DNA of 64,000 nt from Acidovorax sp. SRB_14. Its GTDB lineage: Bacteria; Pseudomonadota; Gammaproteobacteria; Burkholderiales; Burkholderiaceae_C. The stretch spans positions 34,459-98,458 of the forward strand of contig NZ_MWOK01000014.1 in the NCBI RefSeq assembly GCF_012932145.1. The letters are read 5' to 3'. Positions 57,854-64,000 of the stretch are shown here, piece after piece. The translations under genes and the position numbers were made by a program. Under the pieces are notes generated by a model. The model ran no database searches. It was not told where the DNA came from and worked only from the letters and a program-made list of their open reading frames with translations. Within the stretch, counting starts at the first letter, position 1. Each line of letters starts with the position of its first letter.

Positions 57854-59412
57854 TTCAACATCCCCTCCAACACCCCCATCCCCCGCGCAATCTCATCCTC
57901 CAGCGCCCGCAGCTCCGCCAAGATTTCCCCCGGCGCCCGGTGCTGCACCTGCTCGTGCACCACTTCCTTGTAGCGGTTGATGCTCAGGTCATACCCGTTG
58001 GCCTCAATGTCGGCCTTGGGCACGCAGAAGCTCTGGGCGGTGCGGGGGCGGTCGCGTTCGGTGCCGTTGCGCTGGCCCCAGCGCTCCAGCACGTCGGGCA
58101 GGTTGTTTTTGGCGTGCTCTGTTTCTGATAGCTGGCTGCGCTTGTCCATAAAGCGCTGCAGGCCTAAAAGGCTTGTATCGAGCAGGGGTTGGCGCTTGTC
58201 GTCCAGGCTCCAGCCGTCGGCTTGCATGTCGTAGAACCACACGCTGTCCGTGCCGCCGCTCATGGTTTTGGTGAAGAGCAGGATGGCGGTGCTGACGCCC
58301 GCGTAGGGCTTGAACACGCCGCCGGGCAGGCTGATGACGGCATCCAACTTTTGCTCTTCCACCAGCTTGCGGCGCAGTTCTTTGTGCGCCTTGCTAGAGC
58401 CAAACAGCACGCCGTCGGGCACGATGACCGCCGCGCGGCCACCGGTTTTGAGCAGGCGCAAAAACAGCGCCAAAAACAGCAGCTCGGTTTTTTTGGTTTT
58501 GACGATGCTTTGCAGGTCTTTGGCGGTGCTCTCGTAATCGAGGCTGCCGGCAAACGGCGGGTTGGCGAGGATGAGGCTGTACGCCTCGGCGTCGCCGGCT
58601 GCGCCTTGCGAGAGCGAGTCGCGGTATTCAATGGCCGGGTGCTCGACGCCGTGCAGCAGCATGTTCATGCTGCCGATGCGCAGCATGGTGTTGTCGAAGT
58701 CGTAGCCGTGGAACATGCCGTTGTGAAAGTGCGCGTTTTGCGCCGGCACGCGCAGCATGTCGGGGTAGGTGGCGCGCAGGTATTCGCCTGCGGCCACCAA
58801 GAATCCGCAGGTGCCCGAGGCCGGATCGCAAATGGTGTCTTGCGGCACGGGTGCCGTGAGGGCGACCATGAGTTCAATGATGTGGCGCGGCGTGCGGAAC
58901 TGGCCGTTTTGCCCGGCAGAGGCGATCTTGCCGAGCATGTATTCGTACAGGTCGCCCTTGGTGTCGCGGTCGTCGAGGGGGATGGTGTCGAGCAAATCGA
59001 CCACCTTGGCCAGCAGCCCTGCGGTGGGGATGGTGAAGCGGGCGCCCTGCATGTGGTGTGCAAAGGCCGATTCGGCCGCCGGGCCGCCCGAGGCTTGCAG
59101 CCCGCGCAGGAAGGGGAAGACCTGGTTGCTGAGCACGTCAAACATCTCGGCCGGGGCCATGTTTTTGAAGCGGGACCAGCGCATGTTCTCGTGCGGGCGA
59201 CCTTGCGCGTCTACGCCTGCGGGGATGAGGTGCACGGGCTGGGTCTTGAGGCGCAGGGCCTTGTTGTCTTCGCGGGTCTGGTCGCTGTCGAGGGCGCGCA
59301 GGAAGAGCAGGTAGGTGATCTGCTCGATGACTTCAATGGGGTTGGCGATGCCGCCGGACCAGAAGGCGTTCCAGACCTGATCGACCTTGTTTCTCAATTC
59401 ACCAGTAAGCAT
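57850..59412 (-). CDS. hsdM: Type I DNA methyltransferase subunit HsdM
   Basis: 520 residues, full length. N-terminal HsdM domain (GELRNKVDQVWNAFWSGG); SAM motif ICDPASGTCGFLVAAGEYL (~198); catalytic N6-adenine motif ILANPPFAG (~280). It would methylate adenine at the target defined by HsdS. Odd feature: a segment of ~18 residues (GLQRFMDKRSQLSETEH, ~413-430) is encoded by a copy of the interspersed repeat inserted in frame (58124-58175). The gene is intact although the partner hsdR is destroyed. Confidence 0.93.
   Translation of the reverse strand: MLTGELRNKVDQVWNAFWSGGIANPIEVIEQITYLLFLRALDSDQTREDNKALRLKTQPVHLIPAGVDAQGRPHENMRWSRFKNMAPAEMFDVLSNQVFPFLRGLQASGGPAAESAFAHHMQGARFTIPTAGLLAKVVDLLDTIPLDDRDTKGDLYEYMLGKIASAGQNGQFRTPRHIIELMVALTAPVPQDTICDPASGTCGFLVAAGEYLRATYPDMLRVPAQNAHFHNGMFHGYDFDNTMLRIGSMNMLLHGVEHPAIEYRDSLSQGAAGDAEAYSLILANPPFAGSLDYESTAKDLQSIVKTKKTELLFLALFLRLLKTGGRAAVIVPDGVLFGSSKAHKELRRKLVEEQKLDAVISLPGGVFKPYAGVSTAILLFTKTMSGGTDSVWFYDMQADGWSLDDKRQPLLDTSLLGLQRFMDKRSQLSETEHAKNNLPDVLERWGQRNGTERDRPRTAQSFCVPKADIEANGYDLSINRYKEVVHEQVQHRAPGEILAELRALEDEIARGMGVLEGMLK
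58124..58175 (+). repeat. Interspersed repeat copy 9, inside the hsdM coding sequence
   Basis: TCTGATAGCTGGCTGCGCTT, then GTCCATAAAGCGCTGCAGGC and CTAAAAGGCTTG match the family consensus very well, including AGCGC arms and the closing GGCTTG. It lies antisense to hsdM and preserves its frame. Confidence 0.75.
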
Positions 59413-59492
59413 GGGGGGGCGGGGCAGGGTTTGCGGAGGAAAGCCTGCGAGTCTGCCATGTGCCTGTCATGCCGCGCGCGTGCAAGACCGAG

Positions 59493-59592
59493 CTATCAAA
59501 AAAGTGAGCTGTCTGCGCTTGTTGTATCTATGTTTCAGATAGTTTTGTATCTGAAAACCAATATATACGCGCGCTACAAGCTATTGTTTTGA
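59493..59592. repeat. Repeat copy 10 with internal hairpin, between hsdM and cueR
   Basis: TATCAAAAAAGTGAGCTGTC plus TGCGCTTGTTG starts a copy. The right end (GCGCGCTACAAGCTATTG, TTTTGA) is its inverted counterpart. Between them TTTCAGATA (59533-59541) pairs with TATCTGAAA (59548-59556). The right edge overlaps the end of cueR. Confidence 0.55.
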
Positions 59593-60039
59593 GAGTCCGC
59601 GCTGGCGCACGAGCTTGGATGTAGGCGCGGTGGCTAGGTCGTCGAGGATGGGGCAGTCGGGCCGCTGGTCGCCGGCGCAGCACTGCACCAGTGCTTGCAG
59701 GGTACGCTGCATGGCCTGCATGTCGGCGATGCGCGTGGCCAGGTCGGCGATGTGCGCCTGGGCGATGCGCTTGACCTGGCTGCTGGCGCGGCCCTGGTCT
59801 TGCCACAGGCCGAGCAGGGTGGCGATTTCGTCCATGGAAAAGCCGAGGTCGCGCGCGCGGCGGATGAAGCGCAGGGTGTACACGTCGGCCTCGGTGTACT
59901 GGCGGTAGCCGCTGTCGGTGCGCGCCACGGCGGGCAGCAGGCCGAGGGTTTCGTAGTGGCGCAGCATGCGCGCCGAGACCCCGGCGCGCTGCGCCGCCAC
60001 GCCGATGGGCACGGGCCAGCCGTGGGCGGCGGTCGTCAT
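59581..60039 (-). CDS. cueR: Cu(I)-responsive MerR-family regulator CueR
   Basis: 152 residues. The N-terminal MerR helix-turn-helix (PIGVAAQRAGVSARMLRHYE, DSGYRQYTEADV) is followed by a dimerisation helix. The Cu(I) site cysteines are in CCAGDQRPDCPIL (~119-129), the CueR/HmrR spacing. It activates copper export genes by untwisting 19-bp-spacer promoters, two of which lie at 60281-60311 and 60346-60376. The ATG overlaps the copZ stop by four bases. The last residues are encoded by DNA that also forms the end of a repeat copy. Confidence 0.93.
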   Translation of the reverse strand: MTTAAHGWPVPIGVAAQRAGVSARMLRHYETLGLLPAVARTDSGYRQYTEADVYTLRFIRRARDLGFSMDEIATLLGLWQDQGRASSQVKRIAQAHIADLATRIADMQAMQRTLQALVQCCAGDQRPDCPILDDLATAPTSKLVRQRGLSKQ

Positions 60040-60233
60040 GGCGCGACCTGGTAGCCCTCTTCAGCGATGGCGGCGGCCAGGGCCTCGCGGGGCTGGGGGC
60101 TGTCGATGTCCACGCGGTTGTGGGCGCGGTCGATCTGCACCACGGCGTGCGGGTCGAGTTCTTGCACGGCCTGGGTGACGGCGCGTTCGCAGTGGCCGCA
60201 GGTCATGCCCTGGACTTCAAATTGGTGTTGCAT
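60036..60233 (-). CDS. copZ: Copper chaperone CopZ (HMA domain)
   Basis: 65 residues, a single heavy-metal-associated domain with the Cu(I)-binding motif GMTCGHC (9-15). It hands Cu(I) to the CopA ATPase in the cytosol. AAAGG lies about 6 bases before the ATG. First gene of the copZ-cueR operon, transcribed from a CueR-type promoter about 50 bases upstream. Confidence 0.93.
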   Translation of the reverse strand: MQHQFEVQGMTCGHCERAVTQAVQELDPHAVVQIDRAHNRVDIDSPQPREALAAAIAEEGYQVAP

Positions 60234-60280
60234 GTTTGCCTTTCAGGATGGGAGGAGGGGACAGGAACTGAACAGGCTGC

Positions 60281-60311
60281 ATCATGAACCTTGACGCCAT
60301 GGCAAGGTCAA
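60281..60311 (-). promoter_or_regulatory. CueR-type promoter for copZ-cueR
   Basis: On the minus strand: TTGACC (-35, 60306-60311), a 19-base spacer containing the dyad CCTTGCCATGGCGTCAAGG, and CATGAT (-10, 60281-60286). A long 19-bp spacer with a central dyad is the MerR-family hallmark. Confidence 0.82.
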
Positions 60312-60345
60312 GCCGTGGCAGCGGCCCGCCATTTTTGCCCGGCGC

Positions 60346-60376
60346 TTGACCTTGCCATGGCGTCAGGGTTTAGGGT
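60346..60376 (+). promoter_or_regulatory. CueR-type promoter for copA
   Basis: TTGACC (60346-60351), 19-base spacer with CCTTGCCATGGCGTCAGGG, TAGGGT (60371-60376). It is an almost exact inverted copy of the copZ promoter. The copA ATG begins only 8 bases after the -10, so the transcript should have little or no leader. Confidence 0.85.
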
Positions 60377-60383
60377 AGCTGCC

Positions 60384-62657
60384 ATGAACACCACCACGCT
60401 TTCCCCAGCCACCGAAGAAATCGATCTGGCCATCGGCGGCATGACCTGCGCCAGTTGCGTTGGCCGGGTCGAGCGCGCGCTGCGCAAGGTGCCGGGCGTG
60501 CAGGACGCCACGGTCAACCTGGCTACCGAGTCGGCGCGCATCCGCTATGCGGTGCCCGCAGGCAGCGACGTGCCGGGCGACGCGCTGCTGCGCCGCGCCG
60601 TGCGCAACGCGGGCTACGCACCGCTCACGCCGGCCGCCGCCCAGGCGCGCGAAGACGGCGCCTCGCCCTGGGCCGGCTTTGCGCCCGTGGCCCTCGGGCT
60701 GCTGCTGTCGGCGCCGCTGGTGCTGCCCATGCTGGGCGACCTGTTTGGCCAGCACTGGATGCTGCCGGCCTGGGCGCAGTTCGTGCTGGCGACGCCGGTG
60801 CAGTTCATCCTGGGCGCGCGCTTCTACCGGGCCGGCTGGCACGCGGCGCGCGCGCTGTCGGGCAACATGGATCTGCTGGTGGCGATCGGCACCAGCGCGG
60901 GCTGGGGGCTGTCGGTGTGGCTGTGGCTCACGGCGCCCGCGGGGCAGGCGCCGCACCTGTACTTTGAAGCGTCGGCCGTGGTGGTCACGCTGGTGCTGCT
61001 GGGCAAGTGGCTCGAAACCCGCGCCAAGCACCAGACCACGGCGGCCATCCGCGCGCTGCACGGGCTGCGGCCCGATGTCGCACATCTGCTGGGCAAGGGC
61101 GGCGAGGTCGATGTGCCGGTGGCCGAGGTGCTGGTCGGCGACCGCCTGGTGGTGCGCCCCGGCGAACGCTTTCCGGTCGATGGCGTGCTGCTCGACGGCG
61201 ACACGCAGGTGGACGAGTCGATGCTGACCGGCGAGCCGCTGCCCGTGGCCAAGGAAGCGGGGGCGGCGCTCACGGGCGGATCGATCAACGGCGAGGGCCG
61301 CGTGGTGCTGGAGGTGCGCGCGGTGGGCGCCGAGACGGTGCTCGCGCGCATCATCCGCCTGGTCGAGGACGCGCAGGCCGCCAAGGCGCCGATCCAGCGG
61401 CTGGTGGACCAGGTCTCGAACGTGTTCGTGCCGATGGTGCTGCTGGTGGCGCTGGCCACGCTGCTGGGCTGGCTGTATTGGCCAGGGGCCGGCGTGGGCT
61501 TGGAGGTGGCGCTGGTCCGCGCCGTGGCGGTGCTGGTGATTGCCTGCCCCTGCGCGCTCGGGCTGGCGACGCCAGCGGCCATCATGGCGGGCACGGGCGT
61601 AGCGGCCCGGCACGGCATCCTGATCAAGGACGCGCAGGCGCTGGAGCTGGCGCACCAGGTCGACACGGTGGCCTTCGACAAGACCGGCACGCTGACCGTG
61701 GGCCAGCCGCGTCTGACCGCGTTCCACGTGGAACCGGGCCAGCAGGGTGGGGACGACGAGGCGGCCGTGCTCGCGGCCGTGGCGGCGGTGCAGAGCGGCA
61801 GCGAACACCCGCTGGCGCGCGCGGTGGTGCAGGCGGCGCAGGCGCGCGGCCTGGCTGTGGCAGCGCCCGACGCGGTGCGCGCCGTGCCGGGGCGCGGCAC
61901 CGAAGGCGAGGTCGGCGCGCGCAGCTACCTGGTGGGCAGCCTGCGCTGGATGCAGGAGCTCGGGGTGGACCTGGCCGCGCTGGGCACGCGTGCCCAGGCC
62001 TGGCAAAACGCGGGCGCCACCGTCTCCGTGGTGGCCGAACGCAGCGCGCAGGGCCTGGCGGTGCGCGCCCTGATGGCCTTTGGCGACGAACCCAAGCCCG
62101 GCGCGCGCGAGGCGCTGGCGCTGCTGCGCGGCCGGGGTCTGCGCACCGTGATGATTTCGGGCGACAACCGCGGCGCGGCCGAGGCCATGGCACGGCGCCT
62201 GGGGCTGGACCCGGCCGCGGACGAGGTGCGCGCCGAGGTGCTGCCGGGCGACAAGGCGGCGCAGGTGAGGGCGCTGCAGCACGGAGAGGGGGAGGCCGGG
62301 CAGGGTGGCCGGCGCCGCACGGTGGCGATGGTGGGCGACGGCGTCAACGACGCGCCGGCGCTGGCCGCCGCCGATGTCGGCATGGCGATGGGCAACGGCA
62401 CCGATGTGGCTATGCACGCGGCCGGCATCACGCTGATGCGCGGCGACCCGGCGCTCGTGGCCGCGGCGCTCGACATCTCGCACCGCACGGTCGCCAAGAT
62501 CCGGCAAAACCTGTTCTGGGCCTTTGCCTACAACGTGGCCGGCATTCCGCTCGCGGCGCTTGGCTACCTGAGCCCGGTCGTGGCCGGGGCGGCGATGGCG
62601 CTGAGTTCGGTCAGCGTGGTGACCAATGCGCTACTGCTGAAAAAATGGCGCATGTGA
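60384..62657 (+). CDS. copA: Cu(I)-exporting P1B-type ATPase CopA
   Basis: 757 residues. One N-terminal HMA domain (GGMTCASC, ~17-24); eight membrane helices; metal-site [10 protein letters not shown] in helix 6; phosphorylation site [19 protein letters not shown] nucleotide-binding motif; [20 protein letters not shown] hinge. It pumps Cu(I) to the periplasm. The start at 60384 is fixed by the promoter: upstream in-frame starts lie before the -10 element. No ribosome site is possible ahead of this ATG, so translation appears leaderless. Confidence 0.95.
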   Translation: MNTTTLSPATEEIDLAIGGMTCASCVGRVERALRKVPGVQDATVNLATESARIRYAVPAGSDVPGDALLRRAVRNAGYAPLTPAAAQAREDGASPWAGFAPVALGLLLSAPLVLPMLGDLFGQHWMLPAWAQFVLATPVQFILGARFYRAGWHAARALSGNMDLLVAIGTSAGWGLSVWLWLTAPAGQAPHLYFEASAVVVTLVLLGKWLETRAKHQTTAAIRALHGLRPDVAHLLGKGGEVDVPVAEVLVGDRLVVRPGERFPVDGVLLDGDTQVDESMLTGEPLPVAKEAGAALTGGSINGEGRVVLEVRAVGAETVLARIIRLVEDAQAAKAPIQRLVDQVSNVFVPMVLLVALATLLGWLYWPGAGVGLEVALVRAVAVLVIACPCALGLATPAAIMAGTGVAARHGILIKDAQALELAHQVDTVAFDKTGTLTVGQPRLTAFHVEPGQQGGDDEAAVLAAVAAVQSGSEHPLARAVVQAAQARGLAVAAPDAVRAVPGRGTEGEVGARSYLVGSLRWMQELGVDLAALGTRAQAWQNAGATVSVVAERSAQGLAVRALMAFGDEPKPGAREALALLRGRGLRTVMISGDNRGAAEAMARRLGLDPAADEVRAEVLPGDKAAQVRALQHGEGEAGQGGRRRTVAMVGDGVNDAPALAAADVGMAMGNGTDVAMHAAGITLMRGDPALVAAALDISHRTVAKIRQNLFWAFAYNVAGIPLAALGYLSPVVAGAAMALSSVSVVTNALLLKKWRM

Positions 62658-62695
62658 CAACTACGTAACGTGAACACGCGAAAGGTCTGGCAAAC

Positions 62696-62735
62696 TGCAA
62701 CGTTTTGTTGCACTTGCCGCCGGCTGGGCGGCAAG
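62696..62735 (+). terminator. Two adjacent hairpins after copA
   Basis: TGCAAC-GTTTT-GTTGCA (62696-62712) is followed directly by CTTGCCGCC-GGCTG-GGCGGCAAG (62713-62735), a perfect 9-bp stem. CTTTGTCT follows after a few bases. Probably the copA transcript end. Confidence 0.55.
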
Positions 62736-62767
62736 GCGCTTTGTCTCTACCACGAGGAAGTTTCACC

Positions 62768-64000
62768 ATGTCGGTTTATGCGCTCATGCGGCAGTTCACC
62801 ATCCGTTTTCGCATGCTGGGGGCCATCGCGGTCGTGCTGGTCCTGCTGAGCCTGCTGGGCGGCGCGGGCATGCTGGGCATGTCCCGCATCCAGTCCATGA
62901 GCGAGGATTTTGTCGCGCACTCGTTTGCCAAGGTCGGCTACCTGGGTGAACTGCGCGGGCACATGGGTGCGGTGCGCCAGCACGAGAAGGACATGATCAT
63001 CGCGTACGAGCGCCCCGAGCACGTGCAGAAGGCCCATGCGCAGTGGCTTGCCGGCCTGGACCTGGCGGACAAGACCGCCGAGCGCTTCGTGCAGGCCAGC
63101 AACGCCGCCGATGCCGCCACGGCGCGCGGCATCGCGCAGCGCCTGCAGTCCTACCGCGACCAGTTCGCCCATGTGGCGCGGCAGCTCGAGGCGGGCGGCT
63201 ACGACACCGCGACCATTGCCAACCGCATGAGCGCCAAGGCCGTGGCCGAATTTGCCGAGGCCGACAAGCTGATGGCCAAGCTCCAGGCCGACCTGCGCAA
63301 CGAGGTGGATGCGGTGGTGGCCGAACAGGGGGCGGTGTCGGTGCAGACGCTGTGGCTGTTTGCGCTGGCGGTGCTGCTCACCGTGGTGGTGGTGGTGCCG
63401 CTGACGCTGCTGAACATGCAGTCGATCTGCCGCCCGCTGGTCGAAGCCCAGCGCATGGCGCGTGCCATTGCCGGAGGCGACCTGTCGCAGCCGATTGCGG
63501 CCCAGGGCAAAGACGAGGTGGCCGACCTGCAGCGTGCGCTGTCGGACATGCAGCAGGGCCTGGGCGCGCTGGTCGCGCAGGTGCGCGACGCCAGCGGCAG
63601 CATTGCGATTGCAAGCCAGGAAATCGCCACGGGCAACCAGGACCTGTCGGCGCGCACCGAGCAGACCGCCAGCAACGCGCAGGAGGCCGTGGCCTCGCTG
63701 TCGCAGCTCACCGTGACGGTGCAGCAGACGGCGTCGTCCTCGCAGACGGCCAACCAGCTTTCGGTGTCGGCCTCGGGCACGGCCACGCGCGGCGGCACTG
63801 TGGTGCAGCAGGCGGTGGCCAGCATGCACGAGATCTCGGCCTCGAGCCGCAAGATCGCCGACATCATCGGCCTGATCGATTCGATCGCCTTCCAGACCAA
63901 CATCCTGGCGCTCAACGCCGCGGTCGAGGCGGCGCGCGCGGGCGAGCAGGGCCGCGGCTTCGCCGTGGTGGCCAGCGAGGTGCGCAGTCTGGCGCAGCGC
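62768..64000 (+). CDS. Methyl-accepting chemotaxis protein (3' end outside window)
   Basis: 411 residues seen; the frame is open to the right edge. First membrane helix ~15-38, periplasmic sensor ~39-195 (four-helix-bundle type), second helix ~200-218, HAMP domain ~219-270 ([19 protein letters not shown]), then the signalling coiled coil. The hairpin-tip region has begun: [46 protein letters not shown] precedes the ATG. The ligand is unknown. Cut by the window end, not by damage. Confidence 0.95.
   Translation, partial: MSVYALMRQFTIRFRMLGAIAVVLVLLSLLGGAGMLGMSRIQSMSEDFVAHSFAKVGYLGELRGHMGAVRQHEKDMIIAYERPEHVQKAHAQWLAGLDLADKTAERFVQASNAADAATARGIAQRLQSYRDQFAHVARQLEAGGYDTATIANRMSAKAVAEFAEADKLMAKLQADLRNEVDAVVAEQGAVSVQTLWLFALAVLLTVVVVVPLTLLNMQSICRPLVEAQRMARAIAGGDLSQPIAAQGKDEVADLQRALSDMQQGLGALVAQVRDASGSIAIASQEIATGNQDLSARTEQTASNAQEAVASLSQLTVTVQQTASSSQTANQLSVSASGTATRGGTVVQQAVASMHEISASSRKIADIIGLIDSIAFQTNILALNAAVEAARAGEQGRGFAVVASEVRSLAQR

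Overview
The window is a high-GC stretch of a betaproteobacterial chromosome, most likely from a member of the Comamonadaceae (Acidovorax-like, order Burkholderiales). Evidence: dnaN is followed directly by gyrB without recF; third codon positions are mostly G or C; there is a PHB-depolymerase-type esterase; and a roughly 50-bp interspersed repeat built around AGCTGCCAGCGCTT...AAGCGCTGGAGGCC, which I recognise from Comamonadaceae genomes, occurs about ten times. No rRNA, tRNA, CRISPR array, intact transposase or intact prophage was seen.

Layout. 0-3.5 kb: the 3' part of dnaN, then gyrB and a strong terminator. 3.5-10.3 kb: an accessory block (SDR dehydrogenase, two MFS transporters, flavin reductase, M20 amidohydrolase) between non-coding sequence with degenerate 46-bp-spaced repeats and a frameshifted TRIC-channel pseudogene. 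10.3-20.2 kb: DNA-repair and housekeeping genes (cho with a LexA-like box, NRAMP-like transporter, dinG, yjdM, PPOX protein, RHH regulator with esterase, exonuclease, methyltransferase). 20.2-24.6 kb: a minus-strand cbb3-like cytochrome oxidase operon whose first gene is a CcoS-CcoN fusion. 24.8-33.2 kb: MocR regulator, NlpC/P60 lipoprotein, DAHP synthase and a very large multi-sensor GGDEF/EAL protein. 33.2-34.2 kb: a gene-free region with DnaA boxes and two copies of an AT-rich / DnaA-trio / DnaA-box module, the best candidate for a replication origin. 34.2-40.1 kb: pagL, a Spy-like protein, rdgC, an aldehyde dehydrogenase, an EamA-type protein, a GNAT enzyme and a glycine-zipper protein. 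40.2-45.1 kb: the stress operon prkA-yeaH-spoVR. 45.3-56.3 kb: a TetR-regulated acyl-CoA catabolism and branched-chain-type ABC uptake operon whose thiolase carries an in-frame amber stop. 56.4-59.4 kb: a deletion-damaged type I restriction-modification locus with intact hsdM, half an hsdS and only the end of hsdR. 59.5-62.7 kb: a copper-efflux module (cueR, copZ, copA) with mirrored CueR promoters. From 62.8 kb: a chemotaxis receptor cut by the window end.

How the genes work together. CueR controls CopZ (cytosolic Cu(I) chaperone) and CopA (efflux ATPase). The Liv proteins would import a carboxylate that the AMP-ligase, acyl-CoA dehydrogenase, enoyl-CoA hydratase and thiolase would shorten by beta-oxidation under a TetR repressor. 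The oxidase operon combines its catalytic subunit, haem c subunits and a Sco copper-delivery protein. The most notable observation is the duplicated origin-unwinding architecture at 33.5-34.2 kb, about 33 kb from dnaN-gyrB. Others are the amber-interrupted thiolase, the collapsed restriction locus, a repeat copy translated inside hsdM, and an apparently leaderless copA.
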